Shown here: piece by piece, positions 12,501-27,500 of the stretch | Position numbering within the stretch: the stretch's first letter is position 1 | How the letters are laid out: each line of letters opens with the position of its first letter | Assembly (NCBI RefSeq): GCF_900660685.1 | Contig: NZ_LR215041.1 | Span: forward strand, 372,001 to 436,000 | DNA: 64,000 bases | Direction: 5' to 3' | Origin: Mycoplasmopsis columbina | GTDB lineage: Bacteria; Bacillota_I; Bacilli_A; Mycoplasmatales; Metamycoplasmataceae | Translations under genes and position numbers: made by a program | The notes under the pieces: generated by a model | Database searches by the model: none | Seen by the model: the letters and a program-made list of their open reading frames with translations, nothing else | What the model was told of the DNA's origin: nothing

Positions 12501-15500
12501 TAGCATTTTTAATTGCTTTTTTAACTGCTTCTTGTTGAGCATTATTTAAGTGTGGATAGTTAACTGGAACGTTTTGAATTTCTTGTTCTTTATCATTATT
12601 AGTTGATAAAACATCTCTAAAAATTTCTGAAGGAGATTTAGTTGCATCTGGGTTATTAATTTGTTCTTTAGCAGCTGCTTTTTCTTCATCAGAAAGATAA
12701 GGCATTTCATCAATTGCTGAAAGATAAATTTCTTTTAATGAATCTTCAATTGCTTTATTTAACTTATCTACAGGTTCTTTAGTTCAATTTGCAGTTTCTG
12801 GATTTGCAAAATTCTCTTCAATTGGTGCAACATTATCACTACTTGGTTTTTGATTAGTAAGCAATTCTTTAGCCGCAGCAATTAATTTTTCATATTTTGC
12901 TTTAGATTCTTCTGTAGCTTTTAAATAAGCGGGAAGAGCTCTAGTAATTTCTTTATCAGCTTCTAAGTTTGCTAATTTTTCCATTGCTCCATCAAGATTT
13001 TGAGCATTAGTTTGAACATCTGCAACTGTTGGATGATTATTTCCATTACTTAATTGCGGATCTTTGTTTGCGCCTTTAATTGCTTCTTTAACGGCATTTT
13101 GTTGTGAAGCATTAAGGTGAGGATAATTTGCTTCAACTGCGTCAATTAATGCTTTTTTCTCCGCGTCTAAAGCACTTGCTTTAAGTCCAATAGTTTGTAA
13201 GTTATTTAGATTATTATTTTCAGCTTTCTCTAAATCTTCTTTAGCAGCAGTTTTTTCATCATCACTTAGATTTTCAAGTTTGTCAATCGCTGATTTATAA
13301 ACTTCTTTAAGTGCATTAATAATTGCTTCATTAAGCTTATCTACAGATGTTTTTGGTCAATTTGCATCATTTTCTCCAACTTCAACATCTGGTAAGTTAG
13401 TTGCTGTTGGATTAAAATTATTGATTAATTCTTTAGCTGCTTCAATTAATTTATTATAGACGTCTTTTGAAGCTTCACTTGCTTTTGTATAAATGTTTGA
13501 ATCAATAACGTTAGGTTGAGCATTTTTAAGGTCTTTTAAAGTACCCATTGCATCATCTAAGGCTTGAGCATTGCTAATTACATCATTGGTTGCAGGTGTT
13601 TGTTCCTTACCTTCAATTGGACTAAGATTTGAATCTTTAATTGTTTGAGTAATTGCTGCTCTTTGAGTTTGATTTACATTGTTTAGGACAAGTTCATTAT
13701 CTTTTGTTTTTTTAGCATTATTTGCTTCTTGAGCTTCTTCTAAATGACTATCAAGTGTTGGAGTTGAACTTAAATCATTACTATCAGTTAAATTTTCACC
13801 TTTAATGTCAGATGCATATTTGGCTTTTTCATCATCACTTAAGTAATCTAATTTATTAATTTCATCAATTTTCTCTTGTTTTTTCTCTTCAATTTGATTT
13901 GCTTTGTCTAAAACATTTTGTATGTCTTCTGGTGTTCTAGTTTCTGCGCTATCAAGTTTGTTTTTAAGAGATTCTTTTTCTTCTTGACTTAAATTATTTA
14001 AAGCATCAATTTTATCTTTAGCTACTTCTTTAATAGCTTTTTCTAAAGCAGCGGTAACTTTATCAACATCTGCTTTATTTCAGTTTTGATCAGTAGTATT
14101 TGAAATTGTCTCATCAACACTTCTAACTTTTTGGCTATCTGGAATTAAGTTGTTAATTAAATCATTTGCAACGTTTTGTGCGTTATTAAATTTATCTTTA
14201 TTAGTTTGTGTTACATCATCATTTAATGTGCCGTTACTAATTAATTCTTTAGCTTTATCATTAAAGTCATGTAAAGCTTTCATTGCTTGGTTTAAAGCCT
14301 CAGCAGTTGCTTCTACTTCACTTGTAGTAGGGTTAGTTGAACTAGGAATAGCATTTAAATTAGATTGTTTAATTGCTTCTTTAACCGCATCTTTTTGTGT
14401 TTGGTTTAGATATTGATAATTTGCATCAACTGCCGCAATTTTATCACCTTTAGTTTGATCATCTTGACTAGCTTTATCAGCAATTGTTTTAGGATTATCG
14501 CTTGTTTCTAATTGGTTTTTGAATGCTTGTTTTTCGTCATCAGAAAGATTGCTTAATCCATCAATTGTTGCTTTATAAACCTCTTTTAATGCTTCTTTAA
14601 TCGCAGTATTCAATTTCACTACATCATCATTTGTTCAATTAGCGTCTTCTGGTTTAGTAATAGAAGTTGCTGGCGCTAAATTAGCTTCACTTGGATTAGT
14701 ATTGTTTGCTAATTCTTTTGCAGCAGCAATTAATTTTTCATAATTAGCTTGAGCTTGAGGAGTTGAATTAGTATAAAGTGGTGAAGCTTTCACTGCATCT
14801 GAATCACTTGCGTGATTTCTTAATTCTCCCATTGAAGTATTCAATGTTTGTGCACTATCAAGAACACTTTGAGTTAATGGAGTTTCTTTGCCCGCAATTG
14901 CTTCTAAATTAGATTGTTTAATTGCTTCGCGTACTGCATCTTGCTGTGAAGCATTTAAATTAGGATAATTTGCAGTTACTTGGTCATAGTGATTTTTCTT
15001 AGTTTGATTAATTTCTTCAGCTTTATTTTCAATAGCTTTAAGTGCTGCTTGATCTTCTTCATTAAAGTCTAAATTATCACTTGAAATTGTGTCTTTATTT
15101 TTAAGATCATTGCTGTATTTTTCTTTTTCATCATCACTTAAGTATTCTAAAGCTTTAACTTTATCAATTTCCACTTTTTTAGCAGCATCAATTGCTTGTG
15201 CTTTATCAACTACATCATCTAGGTTTGCATTAGACTTGTCAATTTCATTAAGTAAAGTAGTTTTTTCATTATCTGAAAGATTACTTAACTTGTTAATTGC
15301 GTCTTTTGCAGCTTGTTTAAGGGCATTTTTGATACCTTGTGTTAATTTTTCAACTGCATCTTGATCTCAATTTGCATCACTTGGTTTAACTAATGAGCCA
15401 TTTGGTGAAGTAATTGAAGCAACTTTTTCATCTGTTGGATTGTTATTTGCGATTAAATCTTTACCAGCTTGAACTAAATTATCATAGTTAGTTTGAGTTA

Positions 15501-18500
15501 CTTCTTGAGCATTAGTGTATTTCTCACTAGCTTTTACTGCTGCCTCTTCATTTACAAGATCTTTTAATGCTTTCATTGCATTATTAAGTTCATTGTATTT
15601 GTTAACAACTTGCTCAGTTGTTGTTGCACCTTCTTTAAGTGCAGGATCATAATTAGCTTCTTTAATAGCTTGTTTTGCAGCCATTTTTTGCGAATCATTA
15701 AGATGTTCAAAACTATTTACTTGATTAATTAAAGCTTGTTTATTATCGTTTAAAGTTTTTGCTTCATTACCAACTGCTTCTAATTGAGTAGTATTATTTG
15801 CTTCATTTAATTTTTCAAGTAATTTATCTTTTTCATCTTGTGAAAGATTTTCAAAACCATTTTCAATTGCTTTTTTAATTGTTTCTTTTAAAGCATTTTT
15901 AATTGCTTCATTTAATTTATCAACGTTAGCTTTATCTCAATTTGGTGTTGCAGGTTGTGTGTAGTTATCTTCAATATTAGCTGCTTGTTCTTCAGTTAAT
16001 TTTTCATTATCAATTAATTTTGCAGCGCCATCAATCAAGCTATCATATTTAGCTTTAGATTCAGGAGTTGACTTGGTGTAGAACTCACTTGCTTTAATAG
16101 TTGCAGCTTTATCTTTAAGCGCAGCTAATTCTTCCATTGAATCATCTAAAGCAGCTGCTTTAGATTCCACATCAGCTACAGTTTGTGCACCTGGATTAGT
16201 TGCAGGATCTAAGTTGCTTGTTTTAATAGCCTCTTTAACTGCTTCTTTTTGCGATGTATTTAAATGTTCATAGTTTGTTTCAACTTGATCAAGTTTAGCT
16301 TGTTTTTGAGCATTTAAAGTTGTAGCCTCATTATAAACTCTTTCAAGATCAGTTAATGAACTTGTTGGAGCCATTTGCTCTTTAAGTTTATCTCTCTCAT
16401 CTTGTGATAAGTTACCTAAACTTGAAGAATTGTCAATTGCGCTTTTAGCTGCTTCAACTAAAGCGTTTTGAATTGCATCATTTAAAACATTAACATTTTC
16501 TGCATTTCAGCCTTTTTCAGGATCAAATGTATTAAATGGTGCCATGTCACTATATTTAGAAGTGTCAGGATTTTCACCTCTTAAAACAGCTTGGGCAATT
16601 TCAACTAAATCATTGTATTTAGTTTGTGAAGTGCTTGTTGCATTTTGATAAACAGGTGAAGCTTTAACTGTATTTTGAGCATCAACAGTAGTTTTAAGTG
16701 CATCATAAGCATCTCTTGTAAGATTTTGGTAACCAATAATGGTATTTTCAGATGCTTCTGTTGGATTATCTGTGTTAACAAAAGTAGTTTGATTATTACT
16801 ATTATTAGTATTTTGATTTGCTAAATTAGGTAAGTAAGAATTGTTTTTAATTTCTTCTTTAAACTTGTTTTTAAGTCCTAAAGGTAAATTAACAAAAGCA
16901 CTATCATCTAATCTGTCATAGAAGCCTTTTTTGGTTTCATTAGTTGCAATAGCAGCATTTTTTTGGCTATTAACATCACTAACAGTTGCAGCTTTATCAA
17001 CTTCACCTTTGTAGTAAGTTTTTTCAGCTTCTGAAAGATATTCAAGTTTTTCAATTGCATCTTTAGCTTCTTCTTTAGCTTCATTAAGTGAAGTAATAGT
17101 TTCAACTAAATTAGCAATTACTCTATTCAATTCATCAACGGCAGCTTTATTATAGTTTGAAGTATCTGGTTTAGTTATTTCTGATGATCATGAAGTAAGA
17201 TCATCTAAATTAGGCACTTTATTATTTGCACCATTTGCATCTCCAGTTGCAGGAATTAAATCTTTCGCAGCTTGGATTGCAACAAGATATTCATCTTTAA
17301 GATTTTGTGGAGCTGAAGTAAATTTAGGATCTTGTTGGAAAGTAGCATCTTTAGCAACATTGTTAGCAGTAGTTGACATTGCAGCATTTAATGCTCTTGC
17401 TTCTTCTTCAACTTGTGTAGTTGTTGGTAAAGTAGCATCTTGAATATTATCTAAAGTATTTGATTGCTTAATGTTTGCTTTAACTTGTTCTCTTTGAGCT
17501 TGATTTAAATGAGGATAAGTTTCATTAACTGCGGCAATTTTGGCAGCTTTTGCATCATCGATTGTTGTTGCTTTATTTGCGAGAGTGGCAATTGTTTCTT
17601 TAACTTTATTATAGGCATTTTTAGCATTTGTTGCTTCTTCATTATTAAATGTTGTCTTAGCAGCATTTAAATCGGTAATTAATTTTGATTTTTCTTCACT
17701 TGAAAGATTTTCTTTAGCATTAATTACTCTTGTTGCATCAGCAATTTTGTTATCTAAATCTTGAGCAAAGGTTAAAAAACCATCTTCGCTTGTGTTATTT
17801 GCAACTGTTACATGATAATCATTTGCTTCTGGAGTTCTAAAGTTGGTTTGAGCAAAAATTCTTAAATCATCTTTAGCTTGTTGATTTTCACCTAATAAAC
17901 TTTCATCTATACCAAATAAAGTTGCTTGATCTTTAGTTGTTGCTAATTGATAATTAATGTTTAAACTTCCGTTTTGGTCATTTGCATCAGAATTTACATT
18001 TTCAATTGTAACTTTATTTTCTGTTGCAAAAGTATTATCTAAAGCAAAATCACTATTTTCTGTTGCTGAAGCAAAGGTTGAAGCTTTTGGTTTTGCACTA
18101 TTAGTGTAAGTGTAATTGTTGTTTGCATCAGTTTTAAGATTAGTAAGTCTTTGTACTTCTGTTTCAAAGTCTTCTACTACTTTAAAGAAGACTTTTGAAG
18201 TAGGTTTTTGACCTTGTGTATCAGTATGAGCAGGATCGTTATTTACTAATCTATAAGCAACTAAAGTTTTTCCACTAATTTCGTTATGTCCAACAACTGC
18301 TACAAGTTCAACACTCACATTATTTGCGCCATTAACAGTAGCTGTATAATTATTTACATTTTTAGCATCTGTTGAATTTGGTAATAAGTTGTTTGCGTTT
18401 TCTGGAGAACTAATAGAAACATTTGTTTGATCAAGATTATTTAAATTGTCAGTTGCATCTTGATAAGCTGTTTTAAAGCCACTTAAGACAATTGTTCTTT

Positions 18501-21500
18501 CTTGACTTGATTTAATGTTAGTTAAATTAGTTCTTGTTGAAGTTAATGGTAAGGTAATTGTTAAAGTACCCGTTTTATCATCTGCTTTTAAGTTAGCATC
18601 AGTTGCTAATAATTTGTATCAATTATTTTTTGTATCAAATGTGGCAAAGGTTAAATCTGCTTTAGTAACAGTTGTAGCTAATTTAGTATTTTTATCAGCA
18701 TCTGCTGAATAAGTTACACCTTGAGCTTCATTTACCAACGCATCAAGTCTTTGACTTTCTGTTAAAAAGTCTTCAATAGTTTTATTAGCATGTTTATCAG
18801 TTGTTGAATCAACATTTGCATAACCATTAACAAGTGAAGTTAATTTCCCAATTTGTACTTCAACAGTACCGTTTTCGTCATTTTTATCAATAAATGTAAT
18901 TTCACTTGCCTTAGCATTTACATTATCTCCAAAACTAAATGACTGAGTAGCAGCATCAAAAGTACCTTGAACATTGTTAATTGTTAAAGTAAGGTTTTCT
19001 AAATTAAAGTTTGTAAGAAGTGGAGTTTTAACTTTGTCATTATATGTTGCAGTAATGTTTTGAGTATCATCTAACAATTGATCGAGTCTAGCTCTTTCTG
19101 CAGCTTCAGATTTAAAGCCTCTAATTACAATTTGTTTAGTTTCACTTGATTTAACATTAGATAAATTATCTTTAGTTGAAGTTAAGGTATAGTTAATTGT
19201 CAATGTTCCAGCCTGGTTATCAGGATGTAAATCCACATCACTTACTTGAGCTTGTGAACTTTGGTACTCATTATTTAAAAGAGTACTAATATCACTTATT
19301 GAATATGTAGAAGCAGCTTTTGAAGCCTTATCTGTAGGAGAAACATTAGATACATCAACTGCTTGTGGTTGTTTGCCTTCTTGTGTATTTAATAATCTAT
19401 TTAAACGATCTACTTCAGTTTTAAAGTCAGTTACTGTTTTTGGTGAATCTAAGTTATTTACGCTTAAATTGGTAAAACCAGGTCTTGTTGATGTTAAAGT
19501 AATGGCAATATTTTCACTACCAACTTTATCATTTGGTTGTGTGAAGGCAATATTAGTTACTTGTGCATTTTCATTTGTAATGATTGCTAAACCACTATAA
19601 GTTTGATTATCAACTTGATATGTTACATTATCGTTTGTGAAAGTTGTTCCACTAGGTCAATTATCTTTGTCAGTGTAATTAAGATTTTCAATTACTTTAT
19701 TCAATAGTTGAGATAATCTTGCTCTCTCTTGCTCTTCAGTAATAAAGCCAGTAAAGACTTTAGTTTTTGGTGTGCTTGAAGTTATATCATCTAAATTACT
19801 ACGTGTTGAATTTACTTTATAAGTTACAGTCACTTGACCAGTATTATTATCTACTTCTAAAGTTTCAACATCTTGTTCTCTAACACGTGCTTCATCATTT
19901 GTATAAAGTGTGTTTAATAAAGTTGCAGCATCGGCTTTACTAAATTGACTAGCAGTTTTATTGGCTGCATTAGAATCTTGTAAATCATTTAATTGACTTT
20001 CTTTGGCAGTAACTAATTGATCTAATCTTGTTTGTTCAGTTTTAAAGCCAGTTATTGCTTTAGTTTGATTTGCACTTTCACTTTCATCAAGTCCAGCTTT
20101 AGTTGATTGCAATTTAAATGTTACGTTTGCGCCACCTAATCTATCATTATGACTACTAAAACTTGCGGCAGTAATTTTAGCATTTATAGGTTCATTAAAT
20201 TCAATAGCTCTTGTTTCTGGATTATATACTCCAACTTGGTTATTGATTGTCACTTTAAGATTTTCTAAATTAAGCTGATCTTTATTCTTATCAGCCATTA
20301 AAGTAGCCTTATCGTTGTAATCAACAGTGGCATTTTGAGCAAGTTCTTCTAATCTTGCAGATTCTTGATCTGAAGATAAGAAACCTGAAATAGTTAAAGT
20401 ACGTGTTTCTGAAGATTTTTGATCTGTTAAGTCAGGTCTTGTTGAAGTTAATTTGTATGTAAATGATAAAGTACCATTAACATCATTTGGTGTAAATTCA
20501 GTAATATCATCAACTGTCACTTTGGCATTTACATCTTGATAAAGAGTATTTAATTTTTCAACAACTTGTGCTTTAGTAATAGTTTCAGCGCTTATTGCTG
20601 CTTGGTTATCAAAAGTTACATTGCTATTTGTTGCATGATTTGGTAATTCGCTATTTAAACGATCCACTTCTGTTCTAAAGTTAGTAATTGTTTTAATTTC
20701 TGAATAATCGCTTACTATAGTTTCAAAACCAGTTTCAGTTGAACGAAGTTTAAATTTAACACTTACACTTCCATTAGCATCATTTTTATCACTATAAACA
20801 ATTTCTTCAACTTTTGCATTAATTGGAGCTGCTAAAGTGAAAGTATCATTTGCGTATGTTCCATTAACTTTAGTTGAGTTTTTAGTTAGATCTAACATTA
20901 AATTGTTTAAAGTGAATGTAGTTGCGGTTGGTTGATTAGTTTTATCTTTATAGTCAATATTAAAGTTAGTTCCTGATTGAACTAAATTATTAAGTTCATT
21001 TTCTACTTGTGATTTATTTCTAAAGCCCCTAAAGACTTTGGTTACTACTTGTGAAGATTGAACATCATTAAGGCCATCACGTGTTGAGTGTGTTTTGAAT
21101 TTAACTGTAATTTCGCCAGTTTCATTGTTTTTGTTAATTGTCTCAACTAAATCACTAGAACTAATAGTTGAATCAGTTGAAGTTAATTCGTTATTTAACA
21201 ATGTAAGAATGTCATTATCACTTATTGTTGAAGGAGCTTTATTTTTATTCTCAGCAGCAAAATCAACATTATTAATTGCATCACTTTTAGCTGTTAAAAC
21301 GGCATCTAATCTTTCTTGTTCAGTTTGTAAACCACTTATTGTTTTTTTATTAGATTCATTGCTATCTTGAACATTACTATTTGCATATGCATCAATAGTT
21401 GAAACTAATTTGAAATTAACACTAAATGTACCTGATTTATCGTTGTTTTCGTCAAAAGTAATGTTTGTTGCTTTAGCATTAATTGGTGCATCAAAAACAA

Positions 21501-24500
21501 TACTATCTGATTCCGGATCGTATGTTCCTATTTTGCCATCAATAGTAAGTTTTAACTTGCTTTTATCTTTAGTTGTTGTTGAAGGAGTATTATTTTTCTC
21601 AGTATAATCCGCACTTACTTTATTTGCAAGAGCATTTAATCTATTTACTTCATCAGCAGTTGTTTTAAAGCCACTTAAATTGTGTATCTGTTTTTCGCTA
21701 GAAACAATGTCAGTTAAGCCGTCTCTTAATGAAATTAATTTATATTCAATTGCAAGTGTTCCATTTTGATTATCAGCAGTTAATTTAATGTTGTCAATAT
21801 CAATTTTTGCTTTATCTTCTGGACGCAAACCAGGATTTAAAAGATCAAAAATTTGTTGTTTTGTAATTGTTGAAGGAATTACTTCTGTTTTGTTAGGATA
21901 ATCAATATTTCTAATTGCGTTTGTATATCTATCAACTAAAACTTCATTTAATCTTTTTTGCTCATTTTTAAAGCCTGAAATAGTAAATTCTTTATTAGTT
22001 GTTGAAGTTAGATCAGCAAATATAGTAGATTGTAATTTAATTGTTGCTTTAATGCTTCCGTCACGATCATTTAAATTTGAGAAGAATGAATTATTAACAG
22101 GTACAACTTTGGCATTAATTGGTGCAGCAAAAGTACTATTTTCAGCAGCTGATTGTGTTGTATTTTGAATTGTTACATTTAAATTATCTCTGCTTAAATT
22201 AGTTGCTGAAGGTAAACTACTTTTATCTGTATAATCAGCAGCATTTGCTTCTAAATTAGCAACTAAATTGTTTAATCTTTCTAATTCTTGTGTTCTAGTT
22301 ACAAAATTTCTAAAGACTTTAGTAATAGGTGCAGGAGCATAAACATTTGTTAAATCACTTCTTGTTGATTTAACAACATATTTAATTTCTAAAGTACCAT
22401 CTTCATCATTTGCTTTTAAAGTCACTTCTGGCTCACTATCATTAACAGTTTTAAGTGAATTAGTATCATCAAAAGTTGCATTTTGAGCTCTATATGCATT
22501 AACAATTGCTTGTTTAATATCTGACTTAGTAATAGCTGAAGCTGGTTTGGCTTTTAATTCATGACTTAAATCAAGATTAGGATTAATTGTATTTTGCGTT
22601 TCACTTAATCTCTCTGCTTCAGTTTTAAAACCAGTTAGAGTAGTTGTTATTGTTTGTTTAATATTTTCAAAACCAGGTTTTGTTGAATGCAATTCAAATG
22701 TTACATTAACACTTCCTGCTTGATCATTTACATTGGTTGGAGTAGCAAATTGAATATTACTAATTTCAACATCTGGAATATTAGTTGTTACTAATTTGCC
22801 TTCTTTTGCAGGATTAAAAGCAAATGTTGCTGTTGAATTTTCATAGTTAAAGATAGCTGTTAAATCATTAACAACCAAGTTTGTATTTGTTACTAAATCA
22901 TCTTTATCATTGTAATTTGCACTTGTGAATGAATTTTTAATAGCTTGAATTCTTGCTTCTTCTTGTGCAGCAGTAATAAAGCCTGAAATAGTAGTTGTAA
23001 TTGTATTTTGACTTTGAGTGAAATTGGTTGTTCCTTCTTTAAAGCCTTCACGAGTTGAAGCAACATTTCACACTACAGTAATTGTTCCCGCATTTAAATC
23101 TTTTGTAATAACTGGATTAGAACTTACTGTTGCTAAATCATCAGAACTTATAGTAGTTTTAAGTAAATTGATAATTTCACTATCATTAACTTGATTTACA
23201 GTACGTCTTTTATCAATAGTAAAGTTTTGCGGATTAATTACAGCGGCAACTTTATCTTTTATGGCATTAATTCTTTGTTGTTCACTTTGGAAGCCACTAA
23301 TTGTTTTGGTAGTTTTTTGGCTTTGAATATTGTTAGTTGCATAAGGTGTAATAGTTGAATAAACTTTGTATTCTACATCCACACTACCAGTATTATCTGC
23401 ATGTTGTGCATTACCTAAATCATTTTGATTTTTAAAATTAATATCTTTAATTTTGACATTGTTATTAGTAAATACAAAGGCTTGTTCATCGGGATTTCAA
23501 ACACCTTTTTCACCTTCAATAGTAATGTTAAGCTGTGATTTATCAAAACTTGTTAATAAAGGCGTTTTATCTTTATTTGGATAATCAATATTTAGATTAT
23601 TTGAAATGTTATTAACTCTATTAGTTTCAGTAGTATTACTTCTTAAGTTTGTTAATACAACTGTTTTTGTTTTAGTTGAATAAACATTGTTTAAATTTGT
23701 TCTTTTTGAAACTAATTTATAGTTAATTGATAATGTTCCAGTTGCATCATTAGAATTTAATTGAATACTATTTAAATCAATTTGTGATTGATCGTGTTGA
23801 TAATCTTTATTCAATTCTGCTAAAACTTGTTCTCTTGTAACTTGTGAAGCTACTTTATTATTAAATGCAGTTCTTAAATATGATTTTCTTGATGGATCAT
23901 TTTCTGGTTTTTCTAAAATATTTGTTAACCGTTGTGCTTCAGTTAAAAAGTTTGAAATAGTTGCAGTTTTATAATCTGAAAAAATACTTGAATAACCAGG
24001 TTTTGTTGAATTCAATCTATATCTTACTTGTAAGCTTCCATCACGATCATTCTGATTTAAGAAAGTCACGTCACTTAATCTAACATTTTCTTCATTATGT
24101 GCAACTTCACCACCAATATTAGTTTCTTGTGCAGAAAGTTTTCACAATATATTTCTAACAATTAAACTTGTTAATTGTGGAGTATTGTTTTTATTTGCAT
24201 AGTCAAGAATTGGATTTAATGAATCTAATCTTGTTTTTTCAGCAGCAAATGTGGCAAAACCTGAAAATGTTACTGATTTAGTAGTGCCTTCTGGTTTTGG
24301 ATAAATATCTGTTAGTGTGTTTTTTGTTGAATGGATGGTGTAATTTAAAACAATAGTACCATTTTGATCATTTTTTACAATATTTGAAAGTTCAGCTTGT
24401 GCTTTGTTGCCTTGTATTGTATTATTAAAAATTTGACTAAATTTAGTTTGAATTTCTTGATCAGTAATTTGTGAAGCTAATTTAGCTTTTTCAGTGGCGT

Positions 24501-27500
24501 TGAAGGTAATTTGATTGTGTAAATTTTGAGCAAAAAGTTCGTTAATTCTTCTTTGTTCAGTTTTAAAGTTATTAATACTTCTATTATCTACATTAACAAT
24601 AATGTCTTCAAAACCAGACTTAGTCGATCTAACTTTATAACTAACTGGAACTATACCACTTTTATCACTTTCATAGTTATTTGTGTCAACTGTAAAAACA
24701 ATGTCTGTAATTTCAATGTTTAATTCGCCATTTTCAATCACTAATTTATTTTCTTGTCCAGGTTGATATTTAGCAACGTATTCTTGATTATTAGCGGCAA
24801 AAGTAATTTCAACTTGTTTATAATCCAATGGTAAAGAATCACTAGGAACTATATTTTGAGAATTTTTGTAAATAATTTGTCTATATCCAAATCCTAAATT
24901 GGTAATTCTTTGTTTTTCTTGTTCCTTAGTTAAAAAACCTCTAAATGAAAAAGTTTTTGCATTTGAAGATGTTTGATTAGTTAAGTTTTCTCTTGCTGAT
25001 CTAATTTTAGTTCTAATTAATAAAAAGCCTGTAGCATCATCTGCTGTAATTGCAACAATATCTGCATCTGTAATTTTTGCATCAGCATTTGTTAAAGCAG
25101 CAATATTTAAGGCTTCAACAATTTCACTTCTTGAAACTCTTGATGCAAGACGATCAAAATTACTAATACGTGCTTTAACAGCATCATTGTTCACTGAAGA
25201 TGAGTTAAGAAGTTCATTAAGTCTTTGTTGTTCTCTTTTAAATCCGGTTAATTGTTTTGTTGCAGAAGTTGCAGATTTAGCATTTCTTGCAGTTGATAAA
25301 GTTGTCTGCAATTTAAAAGTTACATTTGTAGTTCCTGTTGCATCATTTGTGTTTGCTAAAGGTGCAAAAACCACATCAGATAATTTCATATCAAGTGTAG
25401 GAAAAATTACTTCACCATTTTGTACTTGCGAAGTATGTAAAGTTCCTTGTGCATCTCTAATTTTTACAATTAAGTTAGTTGGATTTAATGTTTGTGTTGG
25501 ATAGTTTAAAAGAAAATTTTTAGGACTATAACTAACACTTTTTACATGATTAATTAAATAATTTAATTTAGTCTGTTCTGAAACAAAACCAGGAATCCTT
25601 ACCACAAAAGGACTATTATTAGTGTATACAACACTAGTTAAATGTTCTCTTGTTGATTTAGTAGTCAATATGATTGATAAAACACCTGTTGCGTCATTTG
25701 GGGCAAGAGTAAATGCATTATTTGCAATTAAAGCATCAGATTCTGTTAATTCATTTGAAAAAATTTTTTTCAATTTTTCTTCAACTTGTTCTCTAGTTAT
25801 TGATGAAGCTCTTTTATCTCTTTTTTCTGCATCAGTAAAAATTGCTTGAATTTCAGATCTTTTTGATTCTTGTATTTCAGTCAATCTAGTAGATTCTGAT
25901 TTAAAACCACTTATTGTTACTTTAGGACTTGAATTTTGATTAATTAAGTTGGCCATACCTGTTTTTAAACTACTTAAACCAATAAATAAAGGCAATTGGC
26001 CAACATAAGTACCATTGTTATCAATATTATCATTGGCATTATTAAAGTTTTCAGTATAGTAATCTCTTACAAAAACTCCTAATTCAGGAAATTCTAATCT
26101 ACCATTTTGGAATCTTGAAGTATATGTTCTATCTCCATCATTAATTGTGAAAGATAGTTTAGAAATTTGATTTGAAGTTAAATTAACTTGATGTTTTCCT
26201 GTGGTATTTGCAACAATATTTGAAAATTCTTTGGCAGCTAATACATTAGCTTTATTTTGGTAATCTGCACTTGTAACTTTGCTTACTAAATCACTTATTC
26301 TTTGATTTTCAGCATCCGTAGAATAGAAACCAGGAATAGTAAGAGTGCCACTTGAAATATCTGATTGAATTGTGTTTAAAGATTCTCTATTTGAAAGAAG
26401 TCTATAATCAATTTCTAATTCACCACTTGCATCAATTGGATTATTTTTTAGAATAGTATAGATTTCTACACGTGCTGAGTTAGCTCTAAATATAGCATCT
26501 AATTTATTCTTTAATGTAGCTTTTGTAATAGATGAAGGTAATGCATTTTTTTCTTGTGCAGTAAACAATGAATTAATAATTTGATCTCTTTTTTGTTGTA
26601 TAAGTTCATTCAATCTCTGACTTTCTCTTTTAAAGCCATAGATGGCACTTTGAGCTGAAATTTTAACATTTTCATATCCTGGTCTTTTTGAATAAATGTC
26701 AAAAGTAATATTTAGTTTTCCGTTACGATCTAAAGCATTCTGTTTTGTTTCAAATTGAACATTTCTAATTTCATAATCAACATTTGAATCTACAGATGTT
26801 AGTTTATTAACTTCTCCATTAAGAGGATCATATACAAATTTTACTTTTCTAGCATCATCAGCATCCATATTTCCACTAATGCTTACTTTTTTAAATGTAA
26901 AATCAGTTTCAGTGATCAACTTGGTTTTATCTGAATAATCAGCTTCATTTTGTGATCCACTAAATGAAGCATTTGCAATTTGAGTTAAACGTTGTCTCTC
27001 AGCATCTTCATTTAATGGGGGTTGAAAACCATCAAAAACTTTTGTTCTTGTTTCTTTACTTCTAATTATTTCGTCTGCATTATTTTTTAATCTTTTTGTA
27101 CTCCTTAATCTATAGGTAACAGTGATACTTGTTTCATTTTTTTGAACTTGAATTGCAGGATCAATAACCGCTAAATCACTTCTTGAATTGGTTTCCATTT
27201 GTTTTAAAGCAGTTAAAAGTTCACTGTTAGTTACTTGATTAACAGTTCTATTTTTATCAATTTCTCCTGGAGTTCTAGAATCAAATCTTTGTGTCAAGAC
27301 TCTATTAAGTCTTTGTTGTTCTGTAATAAATCCTGAAACATTTTGACTTGATTCAACTGTGACTTTTGAGCCTGTAGGAAATGTTCCACGTGTAGATTCC
27401 AATCTAAAAGAAAGTGTTACATTAGCAGAGTTATCTATATATCAACCATCACTTCCTTTATTTCCTGCTTCAAAATTTGAAAGAAGTTCAACAAATAAAT

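Noticed and set aside
10300-17700. CRISPR array or intergenic tandem repeats
   Set aside because: The repeat period is about 555 bp, keeps the reading frame and is diverged between copies; these are protein modules.
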